From positions 372,001 through 436,000 of the forward strand of contig NZ_JACTGR010000004.1 of the NCBI RefSeq assembly GCF_014489075.1: a stretch of DNA of 64,000 bases. The letters are read 5' to 3'. How positions within the stretch are numbered: the stretch's first letter is position 1; the number at the start of each line of letters is the position of its first letter. Source of the stretch: Sphingomonas sp. JC676 (GTDB lineage Bacteria; Pseudomonadota; Alphaproteobacteria; Sphingomonadales; Sphingomonadaceae). The translations under genes and the position numbers were made by a program. Shown here one piece after another: positions 27,606 to 35,135 of this stretch. The notes beneath the pieces are model-generated. The model ran no database searches and was not told the origin of the DNA. It saw only the letters and a list, made by a program, of their open reading frames with translations.

Positions 27606-27895
27606 CTAGGGACCCTTACGTCCCGGCTACACTGATCCGTCGGTCGCGACTAGGCTGGCGGCGAGGGGCCGCAAAGGTGCTGGCTCGGGCCGAGCCTGTC
27701 CTTCAACCATAACCAGGGATGGATCTCATCGCATAGTGGACGACCCTAAAGCGGCCGTCCAGACCGCCGCTCCGTATAGGCGACGGATTGAAGCGAATGA
27801 GCCGATAAGCTTGGTCGAATCAGTTGCGCGCCATTTCGAGGAAAGATATTTGTAGTCGTGAAAGTGTTCCGAGCTGGGGAAGTTTGGAGACGATC

Positions 27896-28054
27896 ATGCC
27901 AACCGAAGACGACAGAACCTATTTCGAGCGTCGCGCGCGGGATGAGCGCAAGCGAGCCGAGGAAGCGGGCAACCCCATTTGCCACAAGCTGCACACCGAG
28001 ATGGCGCGCCGATATGAGCAGCGTCTGCAATCGGAAATGCGCTCGCAGGCGTGA
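27896..28054 (+). CDS. Small charged protein (52 aa)
   Basis: A 52-residue, highly charged helical protein (MPTEDDRTYFERRARDERKR at the start, then AEEAGNP and HTEMARRYEQRL). GGAG stands about seven bases before the ATG at 27896, while an upstream ATG in the same frame lacks support. It has a clear relative in this window at 33053-33211, which starts with the same D-x-x-YF-x-RRA pattern and ends with a similar ELAKLYERR helix. Function unknown; small size and lack of signals suggest a cytoplasmic, perhaps nucleic-acid or protein-binding, role. Confidence 0.65.
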   Translation: MPTEDDRTYFERRARDERKRAEEAGNPICHKLHTEMARRYEQRLQSEMRSQA

Positions 28055-28118
28055 CTGGCAACTTTGGGTAATGGTTCGTGGCGCCGCAACTCCACCGATC
28101 GCCACCCATTGAGCCCTT

Positions 28119-28286
28119 ATGGAGCAGCGTGAAATTGCAGATCTGCGAAAGCGCGCCGAGAAATGCCGCTGGCTAGCTGACAATTCATTCGCGGGTTAGA
28201 CCCAGACCACGCTGCTTGAGATGGCGCTCGAGTACGAAGCTGAAACCGATACGCTGGAACGCGACGCAGCGGAGAAGCCCGGATAG
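28119..28286 (+). pseudogene. Small helical protein gene interrupted by an amber codon
   Basis: The frame reads MEQREIADLRKRAEKCRWLA, then DNSFAG, then TAG at 28197-28199. It continues in the same frame as TQTTLLEMALEYEAETDTL and an acidic tail to a TAG at 28284. The two parts together make one 55-codon unit of a familiar type: a basic LRKRAxxCRxLA helix, a short loop, and a second helix ending LLEMAxEYExEADxL. The in-frame stop falls in the loop, so this looks like a recently inactivated gene. No good ribosome binding site precedes the ATG. Confidence 0.6.
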
Positions 28287-28307
28287 GATAAAGGCCCGGC
28301 CCTCGGC

Positions 28308-28505
28308 TTAGTGCTTCGACTGGTCCATCTCGGTCATGATATCGATCATATCGACCCAGCGCTCGAACGTAGCTCTGTCGGTGTTCTGCGAGAGGCGTTT
28401 GAGGTGAGCAACGGCCTCGTCGGGCCAACGGTCGCCGTGCGCCTCCCGGTAAGCTGCCGCATCCCGATATAGGGCTAGCGCATCGTCGGAAAGCCGCCTG
28501 TCCAT
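28308..28505 (-). CDS. Small hypothetical protein (65 aa)
   Basis: A 65-residue hydrophilic protein beginning MDRRLSDDALALYRDAAAYR and ending with a tryptophan-containing helix (FERWVDMIDIMTEMDQSKH). Codon use is consistent with a real gene and the frame is free of stops. The ribosome binding site is weak (GGCGGG). Not recognised. It is convergent with the amber-interrupted small gene and lies in the eroded stretch before the LysR gene. Confidence 0.45.
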   Translation of the reverse strand: MDRRLSDDALALYRDAAAYREAHGDRWPDEAVAHLKRLSQNTDRATFERWVDMIDIMTEMDQSKH

Positions 28506-28601
28506 CCCGCCATACTACAGAGCGCGTAGACTATTTGCACGGTGCCTGTTCCAATCCGGGTAACATCCGTGGGGCACGTGCCAATTCGCCCGCCTCGAAA
28601 C

Positions 28602-28745
28602 TTACACCAATCCGCCACTTCCCTCCGAACCGGTTGCGGGGCCAGCGAGATATTGCTCGTCGGTGACTTGCTCCATCCAGGTTACGGGCGAGCCGTTCAG
28701 CGACTCCTGGATGGCGATGTGGCTCATGGGGCGGTGTCCAACGAC
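28602..28745 (-). pseudogene. Cupin-domain protein remnant (C-terminal end)
   Basis: The minus-strand frame carries a segment [17 protein letters not shown] followed by [16 protein letters not shown] and then a stop. That combination is the C-terminal signature of a group of single-domain cupins annotated as (R)-mandelonitrile-lyase-like or carboxymuconolactone-associated cupins, where HIAIQE is followed by W-x-E-x-VTDEQY. The metal-binding N-terminal and central parts of the cupin are missing. The remnant lies next to and divergent from the LysR gene, as an intact target gene would. No promoter or start for it can be identified. Confidence 0.6.
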
Positions 28746-28874
28746 TGCAAGCGGGCGCACTGCCGATCGGCAGCTCATCCAAAATCGCGCGACGACCAGA
28801 TTGAAATTTTTCAAGAGACGCCTGTATCCTGCGAATGAAGCCAAGGTTCATTAGCTATCGATCGGCGGAACATA

Positions 28875-29777
28875 ATGGATCGTCTGAACGCAATGCGCGT
28901 GCTTCTTACGGTCGTCGATGCCGGCAGCCTGTCGGCCGGCGCGCGCAAGCTCAACACCGTGCTGCCGAGCGTCAGCCGCAAGGTCGCCGAGCTCGAGCGC
29001 GAACTCGGCACAACGCTACTCATTCGCACCAGCCGCAATGTGCAACTGACCGACGCGGGTCGCGATTATGTTGACGCCGCGCGGCGAATCCTTGCCGACC
29101 TCGACGACGCCGAGCGGCGCGCCTCGGGCGAATATCAGGCACCGCGCGGCGAACTGACGGTCACTGCTTCGGTCGAGTTCGGTGCGCATCAGGTGCTGCC
29201 GATCGTGATCGCGTTCTTGGAGCGGCATCCGGAGGTCACCGTGCGACTGATCGCCGCGGACCGGATGGTGCATCTGGTCGAGGAACAGGTCGATGTCGCG
29301 GTGCGGCTGGGGCCGCTGCCGGACAGTCCGCTGTTCGCGGTCAAGGTCGGCGACTATCGCATGCTGAGCTGCGCGAGCCCGGCCTATCTCGAACGACGCG
29401 GAACGCCGCAACACCCGCGCGACCTAGCCGATCACGACGGAATCCTGTTCGGCAATCCCGAGCGCTTCTGGACCTATCATGTGGACGGCGTGCCGCTGGT
29501 CGCGACACCGCGCGCGCGGCTGATCGTCACCACAGCGGCGAGCAACCGCATCGCGGCGCTCGGCGGCGTCGGCATCGCGCGGGTGTTCGATTTCCAGCTG
29601 CGCGAGGAATTCCCCACGGGCGCCCTGGTGCCGGTGCTGACCGAGTATGACGGTGCGCCGCGGCCGGTACATCTCGTCTATTCGCGCCAGGGGCTGCTGC
29701 CGCTCAAGGTGCGGGCGTTCATCGATTTCGCCGCACCGCAGCTGCGCGCCACATGCTGCGCCCATCCCCAGCCTTAG
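28875..29777 (+). CDS. LysR-family transcriptional regulator
   Basis: A 300-residue regulator with an N-terminal winged helix-turn-helix (MRVLLTVVDAGSLSAGARKL, then SVSRKVAELERELGTTLLIRTSR at about 32-54, conserved for the LysR class) and a two-lobed effector-binding domain (LTVTASVEFGAHQVLPIVIAFL; the hinge region around 160). It belongs to the AaeR/DsdC-like group that often controls an adjacent divergent gene. The divergent partner here is only a cupin remnant, and the co-oriented neighbour is an alpha/beta hydrolase. The inducer cannot be predicted. Confidence 0.9.
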   Translation: MDRLNAMRVLLTVVDAGSLSAGARKLNTVLPSVSRKVAELERELGTTLLIRTSRNVQLTDAGRDYVDAARRILADLDDAERRASGEYQAPRGELTVTASVEFGAHQVLPIVIAFLERHPEVTVRLIAADRMVHLVEEQVDVAVRLGPLPDSPLFAVKVGDYRMLSCASPAYLERRGTPQHPRDLADHDGILFGNPERFWTYHVDGVPLVATPRARLIVTTAASNRIAALGGVGIARVFDFQLREEFPTGALVPVLTEYDGAPRPVHLVYSRQGLLPLKVRAFIDFAAPQLRATCCAHPQP

Positions 29778-29918
29778 CAGTTTCGCTAAGGCTCGATTGC
29801 CAAATCCCGTTCTACCGGCGACGCCTCCAAAAGCGCATCTGCAGCACTTCGCAGGTTTGACGGGCGAATGCACGCTCGGTCCGGCCTGTCACCACCGCCA
29901 AGGAACAGGAACGAGACC

Positions 29919-30800
29919 ATGTTGCAGCAGGATCTGCAGCCGAAAGCCGATATCGGCGAATTCGTAATCGATGCCACCATCACGCTTCGCCGGATGGTTG
30001 TGCAACATCCGGAACCCAGGGGCACCGTGCTGCTGCTGCACGGCTTTCCCGAAACGCTCTACGCGTACAAGGACATCGCGCTCGCTCTCGGCGCGGACTA
30101 TGAAGTCCATGCGTTCGACTGGCCTGGCCACGGGTTCTCGTCGCGGCCTGCGGTCGAGAATTTCTCCTACGCCCCCGCCGACTATGCGCGCATCCTGCGT
30201 GCCTATATCGATCGCGCTGGCATCGATCGTTCGACGCTGACCATCTACGCGACCGACATCAGCGGCCTGCCGGCACTGCTCGCCGCACTCGACGAGCCGG
30301 GCATCGCCCGCGTGATCGTCGTCGGCGATTTCGCACCGCTCAATCGCCCGGCGCATATGTGGGAGAATCTGCAGGCGCTGAAGGCTGAGCCCGCGGCGAC
30401 CCGGGTTCGCGCGTTCATGAACGCCAACCGCGACGAAATCCTCGCCAATACCTTCACGCGCGGTTTGCCTGCCGAGGCGCATTACGAGGTCGCCCCGGAA
30501 TTCCGCGACGATGCCAAGCTCGGCTGGGACCATGGCACGATGACTTCGGTCGATGCGTTCTACCATTATTATTCGCACTTCTCCGCCGCGCAGGAGCATC
30601 TCGATGCACGGTTGGACGAAGTCGCCACGCCGGTGCGCGTCCTCTGGGGCGCGGACGACATGTATATCAGCCGGGACATGGGCATCGAGCTCGCCGAACG
30701 CCTCGGCGCCGAACTCACGCTGCTGCCCGGTGTCGGCCACTATGCGCATCTCCAGGCGCCCGCCCGCGTGATCGAGGTCATCCGCGCCGCCGCGCGCTGA
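29919..30800 (+). CDS. Alpha/beta hydrolase (haloalkane-dehalogenase / epoxide-hydrolase-like)
   Basis: A 293-residue alpha/beta hydrolase. The oxyanion segment LLLHGFPETLYAYKDIA and the FDWPGHGFSSRP strand-loop come first. The nucleophile elbow reads YATDISGLPAL, with an aspartate where serine hydrolases have serine, as in dehalogenases and epoxide hydrolases. VLWGADDMYISRDMG follows with a late acid, and the catalytic histidine lies in LLPGVGHYAHLQAP. AAGGAACAGG precedes the ATG at 29919. It lies 140 bases after the LysR gene on the same strand and before a truncated nitrilase start, suggesting a former nitrile or halide-related catabolic set under LysR control (inference). Confidence 0.8.
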   Translation: MLQQDLQPKADIGEFVIDATITLRRMVVQHPEPRGTVLLLHGFPETLYAYKDIALALGADYEVHAFDWPGHGFSSRPAVENFSYAPADYARILRAYIDRAGIDRSTLTIYATDISGLPALLAALDEPGIARVIVVGDFAPLNRPAHMWENLQALKAEPAATRVRAFMNANRDEILANTFTRGLPAEAHYEVAPEFRDDAKLGWDHGTMTSVDAFYHYYSHFSAAQEHLDARLDEVATPVRVLWGADDMYISRDMGIELAERLGAELTLLPGVGHYAHLQAPARVIEVIRAAAR

Positions 30801-30827
30801 TCATCCCTCATTCCGAAAGCCAGGATC

Positions 30828-31124
30828 ATGAGCAGAATAGTCAAGGCCGCGGCGGTACAGGTCGCCCCGGTGCTCTACAGCCGCGAGGCAATGTGGGTGC
30901 GCGCGCGGGAGGGTCCGACCGGTACCGGCGCGCAGTTCCCCGAAGCGGCTTGGCAGCGGATTGCCCGGGCGGGCGGGAGGCCCGCCCGGATCCGATTCAG
31001 CGACCAGGGGCCCGAACGAGTTGTCGTCATCGCGGCATTCGTTAGAACAGAGCATCGGGACCGCGCTGATCCACGGCCCCCGGGCGCGACCCGCTCAAAG
31101 ACTACTCAAGGCTTGAAGCGCTAG
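30828..31124 (+). pseudogene. Truncated nitrilase gene (N-terminal 21 codons only)
   Basis: The frame starts with MSRIVKAAAVQVAPVLYSRE, which is the conserved N-terminal strand of bacterial nitrilases (R-V-A-AVQ-AP-VLY). It then breaks off into unrelated sequence. The active-site Glu, Lys and Cys regions that should follow are absent. The break at about 30890 marks a deletion or rearrangement. The 98-codon open frame that follows is chance sequence containing a perfect hairpin. The gene would have followed the hydrolase by 27 bases on the same strand. Confidence 0.65.
30965..30989 (+). terminator. GC-rich perfect hairpin inside the nitrilase-remnant region
   Basis: CCGGGCGGGC at 30965-30974 pairs perfectly with GCCCGCCCGG at 30980-30989 around a five-base loop. 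No U-run follows, so it could be a factor-dependent or mRNA-end structure, or simply the end of an inserted piece. Confidence 0.35.
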
Positions 31125-31168
31125 AATTCACGCGTCAGCGGAGCCTTGCCTGAAAGAGGAGCATTACG

Positions 31169-31813
31169 ATGTCTGATATCATTGCCGGAATTCGGGTTCC
31201 CGATAGCGCAATCGCCCGCGCAGCGACACAATTGGTGCGCGATACTGAAGACGACTTGCTATTCAACCACAGCCGCCGCGTTTTCTTCTGGGGCGCTCTC
31301 ACCGGTGACCGGCGCGCCCTGAAATATGATCCTGAGCTGCTCTATCTCGGCGCGATGTTCCACGACATGGGGCTGACCGAGAAATATTCGAGTCCGAACC
31401 TGCGTTTCGAGGTCGATGGCGCCAACACCGCACGAGACTTCATGAAGAGCTACGGCGTCGACGAGCGCGACATCGAGGATGTCTGGACGTCGATCGCCCT
31501 GCACACCACGCCCGGAGTCCCTGAGCACATGCGTCCAACCATCGCGCTGGTAACCGCCGGCGTGGAGATGGACGTGCTCGGCATCGCCTATCACGACTTC
31601 ACGCACGAGCAGCGTGATCATGTATGCGAGCATCATCCCCGCGAGCGGAATTTCAAGGAAGGCATAATTGATCATTTCGCGCAGGGCATCATCAAGAAGC
31701 CGGAGACGACCTTTGGCAACGTCAAGGCGGATGTCCTCGCTCTCAAGGATCCGGAGAATTTCGTTCGCGGCAATTTCTGCTCGATCATTCTCGGATCTGC
31801 CTGGCCGATCTGA
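31169..31813 (+). CDS. HD-domain phosphohydrolase-like / cyanamide-hydratase-like protein
   Basis: A 214-residue HD-superfamily protein. It has a first histidine in LLFNHSRRVFFWG (about 36) and the HD pair in YLGAMFHDMGLTEKY (His-Asp near 70-71). Further conserved histidines lie at ALHTTPGVPEHMRP and in the YHDFTHEQRDH stretch. The pattern resembles fungal and bacterial cyanamide hydratases and related metal-dependent hydrolases that act on small nitrogen compounds. AGAGGAG lies well placed before the ATG at 31169. It follows the nitrilase remnant, so it may have belonged to a nitrile or cyanide-related cluster (inference). Confidence 0.75.
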   Translation: MSDIIAGIRVPDSAIARAATQLVRDTEDDLLFNHSRRVFFWGALTGDRRALKYDPELLYLGAMFHDMGLTEKYSSPNLRFEVDGANTARDFMKSYGVDERDIEDVWTSIALHTTPGVPEHMRPTIALVTAGVEMDVLGIAYHDFTHEQRDHVCEHHPRERNFKEGIIDHFAQGIIKKPETTFGNVKADVLALKDPENFVRGNFCSIILGSAWPI

Positions 31814-31889
31814 TCTGAATGGGGAGGATGGGCGCGCTCGATCCACGAAGTTACCGCGCTGTTCCTCCGCTGATGACGGCTTTTGACCG

Positions 31890-32201
31890 TTAGACGCCGA
31901 ACCGCTTGCCGAGATCCTGAGCGGTCCCCAGCCACTGCTTGGATGCCAACCTGACTGCTGGAGTTGCGTCCGTGAGTTTGTCTACCTTGCGGCGCAGGTC
32001 ATCGATCATTTGCGCGATTTCGGGCGACTTCATGGGTTGAGCACCATGGGCTTCTTCCACCAATGCCTCCATCGCCGCGGCCATATGGGAGGTCGCTTCG
32101 GTCAGAGTCTCCAAGCTTTGGGTTATTGAAGTTAAGGCATCGTGTTGCGCTGAGACTGTGGCTACGAGCGTTCGTATCGCCGACGCTTCTTCGGAGGTCA
32201 T
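31890..32201 (-). CDS. Hypothetical coiled-coil protein (103 aa)
   Basis: A 103-residue protein consisting mostly of predicted amphipathic helix with heptad-like spacing (LVATVSAQHDALTSITQSLE, then LTEATSHMAAAMEALVEEAH), a short proline break and a second helical part (IDDLRRKVDKLTDATPAV). No signal peptide, membrane segment or catalytic motif is seen. It resembles helical proteins that oligomerise. It faces the HD-domain gene tail to tail with a 76-base gap. Confidence 0.45.
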   Translation of the reverse strand: MTSEEASAIRTLVATVSAQHDALTSITQSLETLTEATSHMAAAMEALVEEAHGAQPMKSPEIAQMIDDLRRKVDKLTDATPAVRLASKQWLGTAQDLGKRFGV

Positions 32202-33052
32202 ATGGGGGCCTTAAGTGCTCTTACCGTCCCAGACCGGGGAAGATGTCGGGCAGGGGGCGGAAAGAGATGGGGCGGGTGAGATTGTCCCACGTAATGGGGG
32301 GCGTGAGGCTGGGCAGAGCAGGCGGAGTGATCCGGCGAGCGGCTCCATCCTCGCCGGATCCGGACAGTGTAGGGTTAGCTACAATCCGGCCTCCCATGCT
32401 TAATCTGCTTCATGAGGTCATTACTCGTGCTGCCGAAAATGATACGCGCCTCGTCCGCCAGATTTAGGCTCGAATGACCAGGTCAAATTGCTCTGGCCCA
32501 TTGAATTGTCCACGCCTGCCCGTAACCCAAACAGAGCAGTTCCGTTCTGCCAGCGTACCAAATGCGAGTCATTTTCAATATGCGGCGCGCCATAGCGTCA
32601 CCTCGGCCCGGCAAAAGGGAGCATATGCGGTTGGCAATTGCTCGCATCGTTCCCACCCGCGACGTGGCGAGTGACAACTATGGGTCACGTTGTATTCTAT
32701 TGATGGGCTGAGTCCTGTCGCAGTCGTCAGATGAATCGAGCCGAGGCCGCCTCCGCGGCAACGGAGCCTGGCACCACCGAACTCTCTGAAGTTCCGATCC
32801 TGCGCGCCCGTCGAATTTTCCGCGGCATCCGCCTGCGCAAATGCTCCGAGTCTTCTCCACAGTGCTGCGCGGCGAGGACCCGCTCGAGCACATCTTGCTT
32901 AGCGATGGGTTGCACCATCGACTGCCATTCCCCCATCTTGGACAGTTCGTTTGACGATTGCTCGCCAAGCTCGACCAGCTTGAGGTGGTGCCAAATATTG
33001 TGATTCCTGCTCCGAGTAAGCAAAATCAGGCGTCACGACTCGAGGCGCTGTC
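32202..33052. other. 850-base stretch without a supported gene
   Basis: Short frames on both strands (up to about 134 codons) overlap each other and lack start signals or family features. A minus-strand frame at 32727-33023 contains a plausible protein-like segment (LVELGEQSSNELSKMGEW), but its end turns to low-complexity alanine/serine and no family is recognised. The base composition is lower in G+C than the neighbours, consistent with remnants of acquired DNA. Confidence 0.4.
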
Positions 33053-33211
33053 ATGGATGATCGCGAGTATTTCAGGCGCCGGGCGAAAGCCGAGCGGGCC
33101 GCTGCCGTGAGGGCGAGAGACAACTCCAGTTGGCGTGTCCATATTGAGCTGGCGAAGCTTTACGAGCGGCGAGCCGTTATGGAGCCGGGGCCGCAGACTT
33201 CTGCGGGCTAG
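33053..33211 (+). CDS. Small charged protein (52 aa), relative of the 27896 gene
   Basis: The frame starts MDDREYFRRRAKAERAAAV and continues to a helix ELAKLYERRAV with a short acidic/proline tail. It shares with the 27896-28054 product the opening D-x-x-YF-x-RRA-x-x-E and a C-terminal E-x-AxxYExR helix, and the two have the same length. GAGG lies about ten bases before the ATG. Two scattered copies of the same small protein in an eroded region suggest a family spread by transfer or duplication. Role unknown. Confidence 0.6.
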   Translation: MDDREYFRRRAKAERAAAVRARDNSSWRVHIELAKLYERRAVMEPGPQTSAG

Positions 33212-33283
33212 TCCGCCGTCTCCCGCTTCGGCGATGTCCGCTGCGCGATCGGCAGCGATCATCGCCGTTTGCGGCTACGCGAC

Positions 33284-33529
33284 CTAGTAGCGGTAGGGCT
33301 CGCAGGCGATGCCGTCGAAATCCCCGTCCAGCCCCTCGCGATAACCTGCCTGGCCCCGGTAGATGGGGGCAGTGCCGGCCGCGCGCGCCGCGTCGCAATT
33401 GCCATAATAGACGGACCTTTCGACGGCCGCGCGCTGCTCGGGCGTGGTGGTCACCGTGCTCGAGAACGCGAGCAGCTGCGGCATCGCTGCCCAGGTGCCG
33501 ACGGCGACGGCGCCCCAGACCAGCAGCAC
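33284..33529 (-). CDS. Excalibur-domain calcium-binding protein (short, membrane-anchored)
   Basis: The C-terminal 40 residues carry the excalibur motif: YYGNCDAARAAGTAPIYRG, then GYREGLDGDFDGIACEPYRY with the DxDxDG-like GLDGDFDGIAC loop that binds calcium. A hydrophobic segment VLLVWGAVAVGTWAAM makes a membrane anchor or signal peptide. From a GTG at 33529 the product would be 81 residues, but no ribosome binding site is seen there. A good AGGG-rich site a few bases further upstream fits a GTG in a different frame, so the start, or an indel, needs resolving. Such domains occur in cell-surface or nuclease-associated proteins. Confidence 0.6.
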   Translation of the reverse strand: MLLVWGAVAVGTWAAMPQLLAFSSTVTTTPEQRAAVERSVYYGNCDAARAAGTAPIYRGQAGYREGLDGDFDGIACEPYRY

Positions 33530-33730
33530 GGTGCGAGTGAATGTGGCACGCGATTCCCTCCCGCCATGCGATCGGCGCGGGCGGCGGTGTCGGTGCGGAT
33601 GAATTGCCGAGCCATGCCCTGGAGCCTCGCACCTGGCACTTGCCAATCCTTTAAGGCTTGGTGCGAACAATCGATTGTGTACCTGACCAGCGCCAAGTAG
33701 TCGGGCACGAACCTCTAACATGGAGCCGTC

Positions 33731-34162
33731 ATGGCCGATGAAACCGCGTCCGACCTGCTGGCGCTGACTGCCGATATCGTCAGTTCGCATGTCGCCAATA
33801 ACAATGTGGCGCTGGGCGATCTTCCTGCGCTGATCGCCAATGTCCATGCGGCACTTGCCGGCCTCGGTGCCCCAGTTGCCGAGGTACCGGGGCCCGAGCA
33901 GAAGCCCGCCGTCTCGATACGGTCGTCGGTAAGGCCCGACGCGATCACCTGCCTCGAGGACGGCAAGAAGTTCAAGACCCTCAAGCGGCATCTCTCGACC
34001 GATCACGGCATGACCCCGGCGGAATATCGCGCCAAGTGGAATCTGCCGGCCGACTATCCGATGGTCGCACCCGCTTACGCCGAGACCCGCAGCGCCCTGG
34101 CAAAGGCGATCGGTCTCGGGCGCAGGCCGGGCCAGCGCAGGCCGGCGCCAAAGCCGATCTGA
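33731..34162 (+). CDS. MucR/Ros-family zinc-finger transcriptional regulator
   Basis: A 143-residue member of the alphaproteobacterial Ros/MucR family. The N-terminal half ([31 protein letters not shown]) is the oligomerisation region. The DNA-binding half has [20 protein letters not shown] followed by [21 protein letters not shown]. The zinc site reads C-x2-D...H-x4-H, with an aspartate in place of the second cysteine, a variation known in this family. These proteins bind AT-rich DNA and act as nucleoid-associated repressors. The ATG is preceded by GGAGCC about five bases away. Confidence 0.92.
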   Translation: MADETASDLLALTADIVSSHVANNNVALGDLPALIANVHAALAGLGAPVAEVPGPEQKPAVSIRSSVRPDAITCLEDGKKFKTLKRHLSTDHGMTPAEYRAKWNLPADYPMVAPAYAETRSALAKAIGLGRRPGQRRPAPKPI

Positions 34163-34355
34163 TCCTCCTTCCGGGCGTCCGGTCCCGCTGGCGAGGCGGG
34201 CCGGGCGGGCTGCATGATTATCCTGCCGACCGGCGCGCAGGAGGCGACCGTGGCGATCGACCTGCCAGTGCAGGACTTGCCAATGGTTTGAGCATCGTTG
34301 GAGGTGAGAACCGCGGCACAGGCATCCGCTTCATCAGCGAAGGCTCGCGCGGCCG

Positions 34356-35135
34356 TTACGAGGCGCGCTCCGCAGCGGCGATCAATCTGGCGTCACGCAC
34401 CGTGCGGTTGCCGACAGCGTCGCCCACCAGGATCAATGCGGGCTTGCCCTCGGTAAACGTCCGCGCGGCGAGCGGAAGGAGATCGAGGCGCGTCTGCAAC
34501 AGCTGCTCCCCGGCGAGGCTGACGTCGCAGGCGACCAGGACGGGTGTCGCCGGGTCCAACCCCGAACCAATCAACCGGCGGCTTATCTCGCCCGCCGCCG
34601 AGCGCCCCATGTAGAAGACGGTGGTGCAACGGGGATCGGCGAGTTGCGCCCAGTCGAGTTCGAGTGGATCACCCGCTTGCGCATGCGCGGTCACGAACTG
34701 GACCCTGCGGGCGAGGCCGCGCAAGGATAGCGAAATACCCGCCGACGCCGCCGCGGCGCTGGCGGCGGTCACACCGGGGCATATCCGCGTGCGGACACCG
34801 GCCGCTGCAAGCGCGTCGATCTCCTCCATCGAACGCCCGAACATCGAGGGATCGCCTCCTTTCAGGCGTACCACGCGCTCGCCATCCTGCGCGGCGACGA
34901 CGAGCAGGTTGTTGATACTCGATTGATCCTTCGAATGGCGCCCCGAGCGCTTGCCGACGGGGACGCGACGGACATGCGGGGGGATCAGGTCGAGTATGCC
35001 GGGGCCGACCAGCGCGTCGTAGAAGATCACGCTGGCCGCCCCGATCAGCCGCTCCGCCTTGCGGGTCAGGAGGTCGGGATCGCCGGGACCCGCGCCGACC
35101 AGCCAGACTTCGCCCGGTGCGATCATCTCAACCAT
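34356..35135 (-). CDS. cobA: Uroporphyrinogen-III C-methyltransferase (siroheme synthesis)
   Basis: A 259-residue S-adenosylmethionine-dependent methylase of the CobA/SUMT class. It has the opening VWLVGAGPGDPDLLT, the VVRLKGGDPSMFGR loop that binds the cofactor, PGVTAASAAAA, and the TVFYMGRS segment. It dimethylates uroporphyrinogen III to precorrin-2, the first step towards siroheme. The last gene of the nitrate operon, it starts eight bases inside the end of nasA and supplies the siroheme needed by NirB. No oxidase/chelatase domain (CysG) is fused; that step must be encoded elsewhere. Confidence 0.92.
   Translation of the reverse strand: MVEMIAPGEVWLVGAGPGDPDLLTRKAERLIGAASVIFYDALVGPGILDLIPPHVRRVPVGKRSGRHSKDQSSINNLLVVAAQDGERVVRLKGGDPSMFGRSMEEIDALAAAGVRTRICPGVTAASAAAASAGISLSLRGLARRVQFVTAHAQAGDPLELDWAQLADPRCTTVFYMGRSAAGEISRRLIGSGLDPATPVLVACDVSLAGEQLLQTRLDLLPLAARTFTEGKPALILVGDAVGNRTVRDARLIAAAERAS

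Noticed and set aside
32727..33023. 98-codon minus-strand frame
   Set aside because: Part of it looks protein-like but the end is low-complexity, there is no start signal and no family is recognised.
34202..34291. 25-codon frame (MIILPTGAQEATVAIDLPVQ...) between mucR and cobA
   Set aside because: Too short, no ribosome site, no known relative; kept out of the feature list.
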